A DNA stretch of 32,329 bases from Candidatus Altimarinota bacterium (GCA_024709505.1 JANJWP010000016.1:1-32329), one strand, 5' to 3'. Shown: positions 1-12,899, counted from the first letter of the stretch. Numbers and translations are program-made. The notes: generated by a model from the sequence alone, not told the origin.

Positions 1-1386
<1,386 letters not shown>

Positions 1387-1471
1387 GAATCTTCGCGAAG
1401 TTTTTCCCAAAGGACGGGAAGCCGTTGCCTTCCGGTGCGTCGGATGCTACCAAAAATGCGTCAAATGAAGT

Positions 1472-1497
1472 AAAAAACCGCCCGAAGGCGGTTTTTT
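1472..1497 (+). terminator. Rho-independent terminator of the 16S gene
   Basis: AAAAAACCGCC, loop CGAA, then GGCGGTTTTTT: a perfect 11-bp stem with a tetraloop and a run of six T. It lies about 85 nt after the 16S 3' end. The A-run on the other side makes it potentially bidirectional, but no gene ends into it from the right. Confidence 0.9.
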
Positions 1498-1503
1498 AGC
1501 GCG

Positions 1504-1531
1504 TTGAAAAACGTTTGGATTCCTGTATGAT
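1504..1531 (+). promoter_or_regulatory. Sigma70-type promoter for the small lipoprotein gene
   Basis: A -35 box TTGAAA (1504-1509), a 16-nt spacer and a -10 box TATGAT (1526-1531) give a start near 1538 and a short leader to the ATG at 1566. It begins only 7 nt after the rRNA terminator. No SD-like purine run precedes the ATG. Confidence 0.6.
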
Positions 1532-1565
1532 GTTTTTGGAATAACGCCTCATTCTTTTTCCTTTC

Positions 1566-1811
1566 ATGCTTTTTCGGCACCTTACTCTCGCTGCGATTTT
1601 CATTTTTACGGCTTCGTCTTGCTCGTTTTCTTCCTTTTCGGGTGAGGCCTCGTACTGCGAGTGTCCGGATGGTTCCGGAAAAATTGGACAAAAAGGGGAG
1701 AAATGCGGAGATATCCTTCAGGAAAAAATCGGTGCCCAAGGATATTATGGAGAGCTCGAAGTCGTAAAAACCCCGGCGTATTTTTCCGAAAACTGCCGCT
1801 CCGAAGCTTAA
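1566..1811 (+). CDS. Small cysteine-containing lipoprotein (hypothetical)
   Basis: An 81-aa protein with a positively charged start (MLFRHL), a hydrophobic stretch (~residues 6-16) and an approximate lipobox TASSC (Cys19). This suggests export and lipid anchoring. The mature part has three further Cys residues (YCECPDG around residues 30-35, and EKC) and is rich in Gly and charged residues. No family is recognised. It has its own promoter at 1504-1531, ends in TAA and converges with the next gene, whose TAG is only 3 bp away; no terminator lies between them. The lipobox is imperfect (A-S-S-C rather than L-x-x-C), so a secreted disulfide protein is an alternative. The gene contains no in-frame UGA. 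Confidence 0.6.
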   Translation: MLFRHLTLAAIFIFTASSCSFSSFSGEASYCECPDGSGKIGQKGEKCGDILQEKIGAQGYYGELEVVKTPAYFSENCRSEA

Positions 1812-1814
1812 AGG

Positions 1815-2993
1815 CTAACGAAAGATCGCGAGCCCCCCTTTTTTGTTTCCAAGGGTTCCGACGAATACCCGCGAATAGAAGCACGAAAAAGTATCGTAAC
1901 AGGCAAAATTTACCGTTTTGCCGCTTTCGAGGAGTTCACGGATTTTTTCCGTCTCGTTTTCGTAGGTTTTTTCGTCCATGCGATAAAACGGAAAGGAAAT
2001 GACGGAATATCCGGCCGGGTAGCCGCGTTTCATGAGCGTTTCGGAAAGGGCTCAGAGCGGATCGATGAAAACGTCTTGCCGAGGAGTTTTAGAGGAATCG
2101 AAGACTTCGTAAGGAGGTTGGAAATCATAGGAAACCGGGGGAATTCCAAGACGCTTGAGAATCGGGTTCATTCCCGTTTTGAGCGCGTAGGCCGAATATC
2201 CTTTCGAACGAAGGTATGCCGTGGCGATGAGGCTTCTCGAAAGGTCGGCACCTCCATCGTGACAGACGAAGACGTAGGAAATTCCCTTTTCAAAGATTGC
2301 TTCGTCATTGACGATTGCCCGATATTCTACGTTTCGGGAGTTTTTAAAATGCGCCGAAGTCTCGAATTCGAGAGGGGTGCGGAGGTCGATAATGGAAAAT
2401 CCGGAAGAAATCTGATTTCACTGGAAAAGCTGTCCAAGTCCGATTTCGTAGCTTCCGTCCGCAATTTTTTGGAGCGTTTCTTCGTCGGTCGGTACTTTTC
2501 CGGCCGAAAGGTACCGGTTCCATATCACGTTGTTGTTTCGTCCGATGGAATAGGCGATTTCCTCTTCGAGTTTCGGGTCGGAGACGCTCAATCCTTTACG
2601 GGGGAGCTCCATATTTTCCAAAAGGAATCCTAACGGAATCTCACCTTCTTCGTCCAATCCCTTCTGTGCTCTTTCCGCAAGGGTTTTTCGCAGTTCGTCA
2701 AATGGAGAAACAGAAGGCTTTTCCCCGGTCCAAAAAAGCCCCGCCGCCAATGCGGTGAAAACGGTCGCGATTCCCGCAAAAGCGATTTTTGGATGCTTCT
2801 TTACGAAAACGCGGACATGAAGGGACGCTGCCGTCACAGCCATGGCGACGAATCCTGCTACCAGCGCGAAAATGGCGGCGGCATTCGAAATGAGTCCGAT
2901 TCCTCCTGAGACGAGAGGTCAAGGGACGGCTCCGGCAACGAGTGGCAACGAAGCGGTCGAAACGAGGAAAAAGGCTCGAAAAAGTGCGGACAT
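1815..2993 (-). CDS. Membrane-anchored rhodanese-domain protein
   Basis: A 392-aa protein read with three UGA=Gly codons (2919, 2418, 2052). The N-terminus has about three hydrophobic segments (MSALFRAFFLVSTASLPLVA, then GLISNAAAIFALVAG, then AGIATVFTALAAGLFW), so the rest is membrane-tethered. The rhodanese domain lies at about residues 190-275: SIIDLRTPLEF, then FVCHDGGADLSR with the candidate active-site Cys244, then LRSKGYSAYALKTGM. Rhodaneses transfer sulfane sulfur through a persulfide on this Cys; the substrate is unknown here. The C-terminal ~100 residues are unassigned and have Cys pairs (NFACYDTFSCFY). The ATG is 18 nt after the upstream stop, with no SD. It is the last gene of the surface-protein operon, stop TAG. 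Under the standard code it would appear as three fragments. Confidence 0.8.
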
Positions 2994-3011
2994 GGAAGAT
3001 CGCGGAGGATT

Positions 3012-3917
3012 TTATTCGGAGGCGGGTTCGGACGTTTTTCATTCCCACCGCTTCAAGGCTCAATCTATCCGCTCCAAGCGGTTTTTCAATCCTCGTTTTT
3101 GAACGTAGCTGAAGAGTTCTTTCATTCTCGTTTCGCACGTCTTCGCATCCGCTTCCGAAAGATTGCGGCATGCAAAAGATGGCGAATCGGGATATTCGAG
3201 TACCCCTGAGCGCGCCGCGAGCCAAACGGGATCGGGGGTTTTTCCAAGCAAAGCGTTTTCCAGGGCGTCTTCGACGTATTTTGAGGGATCTTCTCGGTAT
3301 TCCTCGTAACGTTTTGCGATTTCGAGGCAATCTTTCGCGAGGGAGGGGTGGACGTTTTGACACGGCGCTGAACCGTTCGCATAGGAATGGAACACCGCAT
3401 TGTCAACGATGCACGCCGCCGTGGAACAATGATCGTCGCTTTCCGTTGAAAACTTTGAGTCGTTATTTTTCCGGCATTCCTTCCGATTTTCTTCGAAACG
3501 GAGCGACGCGCAAAAAACGATGCCGGAATCCGGATCTCCGGAAGCCGAACGTTTTTCGCAATGGCGCGCAAGCGCTCCGGATGAGGCCTTTACCACGCTC
3601 GAATCACAAACTTGTTCGAGCGTCGATTCATCCAATAACGTGAGGACGTCGTGTATCGAATGTTCGCCGCCATTTCGAATAAGCCATTCCCAGGCGATCT
3701 CGGTTCTTAACAGGAGTTTTCCGGGATCGTTTCCGACCTTTGAGAGGTAATCGTAAAAAGGCGAGAGTGAAACCAGATGCCCGTTGTCCAAGCGGGCGGT
3801 TGACCATTCGAGCGCGAGATATTCGCGGTGTTGAAAAAGAATGGCCAAAGACGCGAAAATCGCGGCGAATCCCATGATTGCCGCGATTTTTCGAGGAAGG
3901 AAAAGGCCTAGTTTCAT
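3012..3917 (-). CDS. Membrane-anchored cysteine-pair-repeat protein (hypothetical)
   Basis: A 301-aa protein with in-frame UGA=Gly at 3060 and 3039. It starts MKLGLFLPRKIAAIMGFAAI, a single N-terminal membrane anchor (or uncleaved signal). The body is helical and charged, with repeated Cys pairs spaced 8-12 residues apart (for example VCDSSVVKASSGALARHC, CRNLSEADAKTC), like those of its upstream neighbour. Such repeats usually form extracytoplasmic disulfide-pinned helical hairpins; here that is inference. Its ATG overlaps the end of the upstream gene by 10 nt and it ends (TAA) 18 nt before the rhodanese gene, so it is co-transcribed with both. A longer start at 3974 is possible but adds a basic, non-signal-like stretch. 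Precise function is unknown. Confidence 0.75.
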
Positions 3918-4765
3918 CCTTTTACGATGGCTTTGCAAAGATCCCGGTCTTGGATGAGGACGATGGCGTCGCACTTGGTCGGATCTTTTGCGGCGATGGC
4001 AGAGTCAAGAATTGACTTGTTGTTTTTTGCCGAAGCCTTTTGTTCGCATGACTCCCGAGCGGATGAATCCGGAATGATGGAACAAAGTTTTCCATCGGCG
4101 CCTTTCGAAATCTCTTCGTCCACCCGGGTTGAGTAACAATACGTCTTATTGCGTCCGATCGCCGAAGAACACGCCACATTTACTCGGGCTTCGGGGGTTG
4201 AGGCATTTGCGATCGCCGATTGCACCTGTTGCATTTTTTCCTGCGATTTGGCTGTCTCAGCCGCGATTTTCGCATTTTCTCCCACCGCCTTTTGCAAGCA
4301 AGTTTTCTTTACGGAATCTTCCGTGATTTTCGAACATTCTCCAAGGTCGAGGAAGTATTTCGAAACCCTCGAAACGCAGACTTGACGGTTTCTTGGACGA
4401 CTGATCTTTTCGCAGGCTGAATAGTCATGGTTTTCGGTTCCAATCTTAAATCGGACGGCGTCTTCGCAGGCTTGAATGTCGGATTTTGGAAGTTTCTGGC
4501 ATTCCTTAAGGTTTGCGGAATTGATGGCCGAACCCAGAGAAACCGTCGATCCGGAAGAAACTTCGGTCTTTTCAAGTTCTTCGGTGCTTCCGCTTCCTTC
4601 GACGATGGTTGCTCAAGAAGCGTAGGAATCGGTTTGTTCCGAAACCGTAGGATTGAAGGACGGATTGGTCTCGTTCCCCTCCGTTTTCTTTTTCCAGGTA
4701 CAGGAAGAAAGCGCGAGGGTCGTGCCCACTATGGCGATGACGAGTTTAAGCGCGGTTCGTTTCAT
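3908..4765 (-). CDS. Lipoprotein with cysteine-pair repeats (hypothetical)
   Basis: A 285-aa protein with UGA=Gly at 4613 and 3914. It has a clear lipoprotein signal peptide: MKRTALKLVIAIVG, then ALSSC with lipidated Cys22. A low-complexity Thr/Ser/Glu linker follows (residues ~25-80), then repeated helical Cys pairs (for example CQKLPKSDIQAC, CSKITEDSVKKTC, CSIIPDSSARESC). The same repeat style occurs in the next gene downstream, which suggests paralogy or a shared structural role at the cell surface. It lies 19 nt after the giant secreted protein gene and overlaps the next gene by 10 nt. The final residues after the 3914 UGA are GGN, then TAG. The start ATG has no SD sequence. Under the standard code only a TTG-started fragment would be called. 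Confidence 0.8.
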
Positions 4766-4784
4766 GGTGAATGGTGGGGGAAGG

Positions 4785-7700
4785 TTATTTCGAAAAAACT
4801 TTCATTCCGGAGGTCGCGAATGCCGGATTGTATTCCATGACGAACGAAGCCGTCTTGAGGGTCGGTCGAAGTTCTGGAACATCGTTGGCATCGGTTTGAT
4901 AGCAGGCCTTCTTTCCGGCGAACGCGTAGAGTTCGGCCGTCGTTCCGAGGGATTTCGGGGAAAGTTTCCCCGGAAGGGAACAAGCGGCGGGAGCGCTCGC
5001 TTCAATGAGGAGGAACCGCCTCATGAGGGCGAAGTCGTAGCGCGAAGCCTCGACCTGCGAACAGCTTTTGCTCTTTTTTGCTTCGTAGGTATCGCTTCCG
5101 TAAGGACATTCCCAAACGCTGGTCGAGGTCATGCTTCCGCCAATGGTGTTCGAGGAAAAGAGGCTTCCGTACCAAAGGAGTTGCCGGGTCAGATCGCCCT
5201 CCCTCGTATTGTCGATGTCGTACACCTTGTTCGAAGTTCCGTCGTAACTCATGAGGCTTCCTTCGGCATATCCGGCACCAACGATGTTGGTTACCTTCGG
5301 GGACACGTAGATGTTGCCTCATTTGGCCCGATTCGTGTCGTCACGGAGCACGACGAGCGCGAGCATGGAATTCGCATCGGCATAATGCAGATCGGTGTCG
5401 AGGTGTACGTTTCCTCATCGGACGATGACGGTCTTTTTTCCGGAGACGGACATTTTCCGGTATCCGGAAGTTCGCCCGGTGTCAACGCCGCGAAGCGTTA
5501 CGATACATCCGGGATTGCCGTTGATTTCGGTTCCCGAAAGCTTGGAGAAATCGTAGTAGGTTACGTCTTTCGTAAGATTGGTGACCGAAACGGAACAAAG
5601 ATTTCCGTTATCGGAAGAAAGTCCTCTGACGAGATCTTCGACGTTTTTCCTGACGTTGCTCCTAAACTGAGCCTTATCCATGGTCTGAGTATCGATGGAA
5701 ACCCCTGATTCCACGGTTTCCATGCGGTTTTTTCCCGTATCGGCGATTTGGCCGGTCGCGGCGAATTTTTGCCCGAACGATTCCGAATTTCCGAATTCGG
5801 AATCGGGCATGGCCCCCGACTGGTATTCGAAGCCTCGGACATCGGAATCGATTCCGAGATTCGCGGTGTTGTATCCGGTGGTCGAAAGGGGCGAGGAACA
5901 ATCCGTTCCATTGCAGATGGAATTCGTTTCCAAAAACCAAGGCAAATAGCCGGTGAATCCGATTTTTCCAAATCCGATGCCGTAGGAATTTGCGCGAATG
6001 GATATCGTTTTTTCCACTTTTCCAGGAACGAATCCTCCTCCGGAACCGGAACCTTTCGGGACGATGGGGAGTCATCCGGTGAAGACAAAGGAAACCTTTT
6101 TATCATTTCCTTCTCCGAGTCAGGAATGGGTTCAGAGGTCTCACCGAATCGCGACGTCGGCGAAGTTTCCGAGGTATTTTTCGTAACGGAAATCGAACGC
6201 GTACTTCGCGGCGGAGAAGGAATGTTGGGTGGAGTTGTTGATGAAAGAAAGCTTGATATCGTGCCAGGTTCCGTCCGAAAGCGTGTTCCAGGTTTTTGAA
6301 GGCACGATTTCAAGGGCCGGCTTGAAGGCGAGATATCCGTTAATGGAGGTATTGGTTGCCAGGTCGGTTCCAAGCGATCGTCCATACGTTCCGTTCGCAT
6401 TCGTTCCGGTGCAAACGTACCCGCTCGGGCATCCTTCGGCATTCGAAACTTCGAGGGCGTTAGAAAACGCGAGCGTCTTTATTTTGATATCATTGGTCGT
6501 AAGTCCCGGATATCCTTCCTTCGTCGGAACGGCGCTTCGGACCTGAATGACGTAATTGCCTTCGTCACGCGTTCCGATTCCCCGGTATATTTTGGAGATC
6601 GAGTTCCCCTCCGCGCTGCTTTTCCAATTCCCGTCGTCCCAATTGTACCATACCGATCCGTCCATCGAATTTCCGTTCGAAGGCATTATCTCGTTTCCAA
6701 GGAAGGAGGCGTTGTTTTCGAATGCCCAATCGGCCCGGATGTCGAGAATTCCCGGAATCGGACGGATGACGTTTCCATTTGCGTCTTCCAAATGGATGGA
6801 ATAGGTATATCGGTCGTAGAGATCGGCGACGGTGGCGGTTGCGAGTCCCCGCGAGGAGGTTAAGGTCACGTCTCCCGAAATGGAAGCGACGGGCCCTGCG
6901 ATCAATTCGATCCTTTGTTCCTTCGTCGTCGCGTTCCCGGCACGATCCTGAAGGGTTATTCTCAACGTCGCGACGCATTTTCCGTCGCCATTCGTATCGC
7001 AACTCTCATTAACGAATCTCGCTTCATTCGGAAACACGTTCGAGAAGGGTTCCGAATTTGCGGGGAGGTTGAAATAGTTCGTGACGTTTCCCGACTCCGA
7101 AATCCAACTGAAAGAATAATCTCGAAAACCGGAGGTCCCCACCGCGTCGGTGGGCGTTATGATCCGATATTCGTAATTGGCAGTTGCCTGAAGGAGTATG
7201 ACCGCCGGGGAGGTCGTGGAAAAATTCGGCGGAGTCTTGTCGTAAATGATCGACGCGGATACCGAAGGGCTCACGTTTCCGGCATTGTCTTTTGCCCAAA
7301 GGTAGAGCGTTTTCGTTCCTTCCGCGGAATTGCAGGAATATTGTGCGTCGGTAAGGTCAACGCTCTTGGTCGAAGCTCCGGCTAACCAATCTTCCCATCC
7401 GCTATCCTGAAAGGTGGAGTTACAGGATAGCCGAATGGACTTCAATCCGGATCATCCCGCATCCGAAGGATCGAGATGGGCGGTTACGGTCGGGGTGTAA
7501 GTATGGAGATTCGATGCGGTTTCAGTGAGTGAGAGCGTGTGGCCGTTCCAATTCTTCACCTTTCCGGTTAGCTTGAAATATCCGTTGCTTGACGCGAGCG
7601 GGGCCGTGGTTTCCATGAAAAAGTTGGCCGAACGGGTCGAAGAACAGTTTTTTGCCATGTCACAGGCTCGGACCTTTGCCGTTTGAACGCTCGACGAACT

Positions 7701-9215
7701 CGTTCCGCAATTGAAATTTGCCGTTATGGAAGTCGTTCCGGTTGACCATGTCGCGCCATTGTCGCAACTGTATTGAATTCCTCCATAAGGAGATCCGCCA
7801 AGCGTGAGATTGTCTGCCGTTCAGACAAAATTGACGGGAGCATTCGTCCAAGTTGAGGGGGAGACGGTAATGTCGGAAATCGTCGGGGGTTCGTCATCCC
7901 AACACCAACATCAGGCGCTTCATGCCGGCGAAAGGTTTCCCACGACCTTCGCGCGGCTTTTGGGTTCTCACCTTCACGTTCCGTCAGGAACGCACTTCTG
8001 TTGCGGGCTGAGCCAAACGTTTCCGTTTTCTCCGACCGGAGGTTCCCACCAAACGATTCTTCCGGTGGCCGGATCCTGACAATCGTACCATCCATCGCCG
8101 GCCGTTTCGGGGATTGGCGGGGGAGGGGGGAGTTTGTGGATTGAGAAAATATTTGAATCCGTACACCGCTGCCCTGATGTTCCGACAAACTCGCAAAGCC
8201 GTCCTTGAATCTTGGTGATCCGATCGTTTTTTGGAATGAACGCATAGTTCAAGGGCGCCGAAACGGCTTCGTATTCGCTTCCCGACCGTATGCGGACCCC
8301 ATCTATGATAATCGGGTCGAAGGATCCGTTCGAAAACCATCCGGTATCGCTTTCGACGGCTCCAATGGCTCCGCTTACCAGATTTGCGTGATGAACGATG
8401 ATTCGGTAGGAAGCGTAGATTTTCGAAGGTCCGGCAACATCCGCCAAGGCGCACTTCACTTCGCCGGCATAAGGATTTCCGAGCGGGCGCATGTCGTTGA
8501 TGAAATTGTCGCAGTTCAATGCCGGCATGTTCGGCTCGAATCCATCGACGCGTTTTCTCGGACCGACGCATTCGATGGAATTTCCCGCGTTATCGGAAAC
8601 CGTAATGCGGGCCAAATCACCCATGATGGCGCTCTGGTTTGCCGGAGCGTCCAGGGTATCCGAAGGCCAGACATACGATTCGCTTGATTTTGGAACGCCG
8701 CTTTGGGAGTCGCTGATGCTTACTAAATAAGATCGGTCCCAAGGAATCCAGTGCCAAGGAAGAAAGGTTACGTCCTGTCAGGGGCTCCAGTATCTCGTTG
8801 GACTTCCGGTAGTGGCAATCGTCCAGTTTCCGCATGTCGGCGGAGTGGTGTCGATTCGGAGCGTTGGAGATTCGCATTCCTTGGAATGTCCGCTCACGGA
8901 ATAAGCTACGGTACAGGTCCCCCCATCGTTACTGACCGTACAAGATCTGCTGGAGAGGGTGGAGGTACTGCCTCACGTTCCGGTGTAGGTGGTTCATTGG
9001 TTTCGGAATCGGACCGATTCTTTCCACCAAACGGTGTCTCCGCGGTCGTAGGTCCCGCTTTTCACGTCAACCGTCCAGGATCAGCAATCAATTCGGGAAG
9101 ACCCAGAATCTTCTTCGGGTGCGGCTAAAACTGAAAAGCCCGTGGAATGAAGGGCGATCAGCAGAATGGCTGACGATGCCAATCGTAATCCAAAGGAAGG
9201 GCGGCCTCTTTCCAT
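4785..9215 (-). CDS. Giant secreted multidomain surface protein with Ig-like domains
   Basis: A 1476-aa protein continuous only if UGA is Gly; it has 16 such codons (9081, 8994, 8973, 8778, 7974, 7968, 7920, 7911, 7821, 7452, 6141, 6132, 6120, 6072, 5415, 5319). It has an N-terminal signal peptide (MERGRPSFG, hydrophobic core SSAILLIALHSTGFSVLA, likely cleavage after AA near residue 32). Several Ig-like/cadherin-like beta modules are marked by TTPP or TPP linkers (DTTPPTCGNW, DEPPTISDITVSP, YDKTPPNFS) and motifs such as VSDNAGNS, AKDNAGNVS and QDRAGNATT. A Gly/Ser linker (GSGSGGG, ~residue 1055) precedes a C-terminal beta-rich region with repeats VIVRGGNVHL and KGGNIYVSPKVTNIVG, a style common in CPR surface proteins. 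Many Cys suggest extracytoplasmic disulfides. It begins the 9215-1815 operon and has a candidate promoter just upstream. A role in host attachment is inference only. Confidence 0.85.
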
Positions 9216-9242
9216 AGTTCGGAATTGCGGATAAACGGCGGT

Positions 9243-9270
9243 ATTCTAAACTAAGTTTTCGCCAAAACAA
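9243..9270 (-). promoter_or_regulatory. Candidate promoter for the giant surface-protein operon
   Basis: On the minus strand: TTGTTT (9270-9265), a 16-nt spacer, and TAGAAT (9248-9243, five of six bases matching TATAAT). It overlaps the end of the preceding gene and would give a leader of about 20 nt to the ATG at 9215. It suggests that the surface operon can be transcribed separately from the hxs operon. Confidence 0.45.
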
Positions 9271-10858
9271 GCAAGTCTTCCCATTTAGGGGGAATTTTGT
9301 AACAGTGGGCGCTTATGGACGTCAATTGTTTGAATTTTTCGTCAAAATCCGTAGTCGATGAATTTTCGGAATTCCCGTATCGAATTTCCTTCTTTTCCGG
9401 AGACGGCGCGGTCAATTGAACGTGAACCGCTCCATTTTTAAAGGGGACGTAGGCGGCATTTCCATTTTCGGAAATTTCGAATGGCCGGAAATAGGGATAA
9501 CCGGAACCGGAATGCGTTTTCCGAACCCATCCCGGAACGTCTTCGATCGGGACCGAATCGATGTCGTTCCGGGCAAGATCGATATGGAAAGCTTCCTGCA
9601 TGGTTCTCGCGTTGACGATATAGAACCGATTTGGTTGCCCGATGGTGGCGATAAATTCCCCCAATGCGTTTTGAAACACCCTATGGCTGGTAAAGCGGTA
9701 TCATCTCGGAGTGTCGAACGTCCCGGTTTTTCGCAATTCGCCTTGGAACAGCTCAAATCGATCTATCGACGCGGGTCAGAAATACCGTATCCCATCTAAG
9801 AAAATATCGAAATTGTGACTTGAGACGTAGACCGTATTCGAATTTTTCGAGAACTCAAAATGCGCCGGACTCCCGTTTGTCGTTTCCGCGAGTTGTAAAA
9901 AATCGGGATTGGATAGGGGAAAATAGCTGATTCGACCGGGAAGGAATTTTGAATTTGGAAAAAGTTTTTCGAATACGACGTCGTTCAGTTGGTCGCATCC
10001 AAGCCTGGTTTTGAGATTTTGCAGGAATTTTTCGAAGGAGGGGGAAAGTTTCTTAATAAGTCAGAAACGTAGCAGACAGGAGTCTTCGAATGTCTCAACT
10101 GCCACGCTTCCGCCATGAATTTTTTGATATGACTCAAAGAGTTTCCGCATTGAGATTTCGGCCAATTCTTCCCGATTGAGCTTTTGTTTGCCGTTTTGTG
10201 GGAGAAGGTAATTCCCCTCCTTGAAATACGAATCGTAAAAAATCCCCTCATGCACCCTTGCCATGTGCGGTGCGTTTGCGTCTCCTTGATAGGCTTCCTT
10301 TGAAATGCGTATCTTCTTCCAGCGCGAAAAGTCATAGGCGATTTCAACGTCGCAGATTTCCTTCGTTCCGTCGGGAAGTTCGCGAAGGCAGGAAGAATAA
10401 AAAAAGTCGGAATCCGGCTTTACGAAAGCGGTAGTGGCAAAAGCGATGACCTTTTCTTCGGGTCAGAAAATTTCCGCGGAATCAAAAATGAAGGCCCTTT
10501 TATTTTTCGGATCGAAACGAATGCCGATCGAAGAAAATTCGAAAAAAGACAGAAAGGTTCCATCCGGACAGGGAATGATGCAATGGGCGTCCTGCATTGC
10601 GTTTGACATGTGCCGGAAAAAAAAACCGGAACCATCGTTTCGGATTTCTTCGGCAATTTTGATGTTTTCCTCCGAAAGAAGCCACCAAATGGAAACCTTT
10701 CCGAGCCGGTGGTTCGTGATTATCCCGTTTGGGAGCATGTAGTATGGGTCCGACTTCGGATCCATTGCAAAATGGACGATGGGGTTTTCGAATTCCGGAA
10801 ATTCGCGAAGTTCCGGAATTTCTTTCTCGAACACGTCGAGCGAAAGTTGTTTAATCAT
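9251..10858 (-). CDS. Uncharacterised hxs-operon protein
   Basis: A 535-aa protein read through UGA=Gly at 10463, 10061, 9776 and 9701; stop TAG. The start ATG overlaps the end of the upstream radical SAM gene by 8 nt, so translation is coupled. No signal peptide or membrane segment is evident, so it is probably cytoplasmic. Composition is mixed alpha/beta with many aromatic residues and Phe/Tyr-Gly turns (for example NTVYVSSHNFDIF, IATIGQPNRFYIVNA), compatible with a beta-propeller-like fold in the C-terminal two-thirds, but no diagnostic motif is visible. I do not recognise the family. Its place at the end of the hxs operon suggests a role in the maturation, binding or processing of the modified product. 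Homology search and structure prediction would be needed to go further. Confidence 0.75.
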
Positions 10859-12899
10859 TGGAAGAAACGATCATGTGGTATTCTTCCATGGTCCGGATGA
10901 AAGCCTCTTCCGGCGGCGTTTGAAAGGCCTTTGCCATATTCTCTTCCAGCGTTGCGGAATCATTCCATTTTCAGATATCAAATCCCGTTCCGGCTTTGAA
11001 ACTGAGGGAATATCCGGTGGCTAGATTGATCAGGGAATCCACCCCTTTTACGTTCACGTATTTTCCCAGTCGGTAACGCCGTTTTAAGCTCTCCTTCCAT
11101 GGAGTCCGCAAAAGCGCTTCCCGATCGCGCACGGTTTTTCGAAACGCGCTTTCCCGAAAAAACGATTTCAAGTGGTAGAATATTCCAGTCCGGTCGATGA
11201 AATCCCAAAAATCCTTTGGAAAATTTTCCGGGATGGCATTCGGATTGACGAATTCCAAGAACTGCAGCCGGTGAATTTCGTTTGCGAATTTTTGTTGGGC
11301 CTGCGAAAAAACCTTGGAACGAATCATTTCCAATCGCAGCTTCAAAGAAGCGGCATCGGGTTTATCCCGTGAAATTTGAATTCCGAAGCGTTCGCCATGT
11401 TTTTCGTACACGCTGCCGCGATTCAGGCCGAAAACGTTCGGGGAACAGGTGTAATTGTCGCGCTCGCGAATGTTTTTCGAAAGGAAAAGGAACGTTTCGT
11501 ACATTTCGTCCTGACGTTCTCAGGGGAGTCAGAGAATCGCGTAATTATGAAAAGGAATGCCTGCCGATTCGAAATTCAAAATGATTTCCATTTTCTTTTT
11601 CAAGGGCATTTCGCTTCCCTTGTTGATCAGGTCGCTTACTCTGTCAGACGCGCATTCGAGTCCGATTCACACGTATCTCGCGCCGGATTCATGCAAAATT
11701 CGACACGCTGCCGCATCATACGCAGAATCGAATCTGGTTCGAAAACGGTACGTTAACGACAGGCCCCTTTCGAGTATTTTTCTCGCGAATTCGAGAATAT
11801 CCTCCGATTTTATCGCCTCGTCCGCAAGATAGAGGTACTCGATGCCGTATTTTTCGACGTAATCTAAGCAAGCATCAAGATATCTCGATCCCTCCTGTTT
11901 ATAGGGATAGAGATGCGTCGAATTGATGGTGCAGAAAAAGCAGCTGCTCCAGTAGCACTTGTAGGGAAAGAGCCTCAGCGTGGAAATTCTTTTTCCAAAA
12001 ATCTTCCGTTCCCGGGGTTTTTTATGGAAATATTGAACAAAGCGCTCAAAAAGCGTTTCTTCTGAAATTGCCTTCGGTTTCTGGAAAGAAGGGGTTCATT
12101 CGCGTAAACATACGACATTTTCCAAATCTTGGGGAATCTCTTTTCCATGGGAAAAGGCTTCCAAAATCATGCCCAAGGCATGTCCGTAATCTTCGTATAC
12201 GGTAATCGCGTCCACGAATTCGAAGATTTCCGGATTTTCTTCGAACGCGGTTATCCATTGGGTAAAATCAGCCTGTTCATTGCTTTTTGAAAAATCTAAA
12301 ACAACCCTTTTTCCCAGTTCCTTGAATCTTTTTGCCAGAGGGATGACCTGATAGAGCCCTGCGGGCCAAAAGAAATCTATGACGATTGAATGATATTCTT
12401 GGAGTTCGCAGGCGTTTTTGATTTCGGAGAAGACCAATCGGAACAAGGGGTCTTCAAAAAACCCCCGGTCTATTTCAAAAAGGTCCGGCAAATCTATGTC
12501 GTTGGCGTCAAAACGGTTGATTTGATGGAGGAGTCCCATCGAGGGGGAAATTTTCCAATTTGGAAAACCGGCCATGAATTCCTCGCATACCGCATTCAAT
12601 CAGACAAATGCCACGAAAAGGTCTTCGGCCGAAGGCAGTTCCTTGTCGGAGTCGGCAAAAGCCCGCGTGGATTTTTCGAATTCCCGAACGTAGGGATTTT
12701 CCGATCCGGGAGAAATCCGAATCCCGAATTCGTGGATTTTTTTCCAAATAAGCGACCCGATATCGAATTCGTCCGTTCACCTTCCGATTTTTAGGAATGT
12801 GGAATCGAACTGAAACTTCCGTTCGTCCAATTTTCAGAGCGGCGAGATTCTGAGGATTCGAGGTTTAGTTGGCAATCCAGGTGCGGAAGATTCTTTCAT
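10851..12899 (-). CDS. B12-type radical SAM enzyme with CX4CX2C cluster motif
   Basis: A 682-aa protein with eight UGA=Gly codons (12834, 12777, 12600, 12096, 11667, 11529, 11520, 10971). Residues ~1-270 resemble the cobalamin-binding-like Rossmann domain found before many radical SAM cores (VIDFFWPAGLYQVIPLAKRF; VDAITVYEDYG), but no DxHxxG corrinoid loop is evident. The radical SAM core starts at residue ~305, with the cluster motif CYWSSCFFC (Cys315, Cys320, Cys323). The spacing CX4CX2C is non-canonical. Later come YVGIGLE and AIGLPGE, typical core motifs whose glycines include UGA codons at 11667, 11529 and 11520. The C-terminal ~180 residues are accessory. Its start overlaps the end of hxsB by 35 nt, so it is probably co-translated with it. 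Likely it modifies the HxsA-derived peptide or a related substrate; the reaction is unknown. Confidence 0.85.

Noticed and set aside
5778-5805. 10-bp inverted repeat CGATTCCGAA/TTCGGAATCG in the giant surface-protein gene
   Set aside because: It encodes repeated Ser-Glu-Phe/Gly residues with the favoured TTC/GAA codons, so composition explains it.
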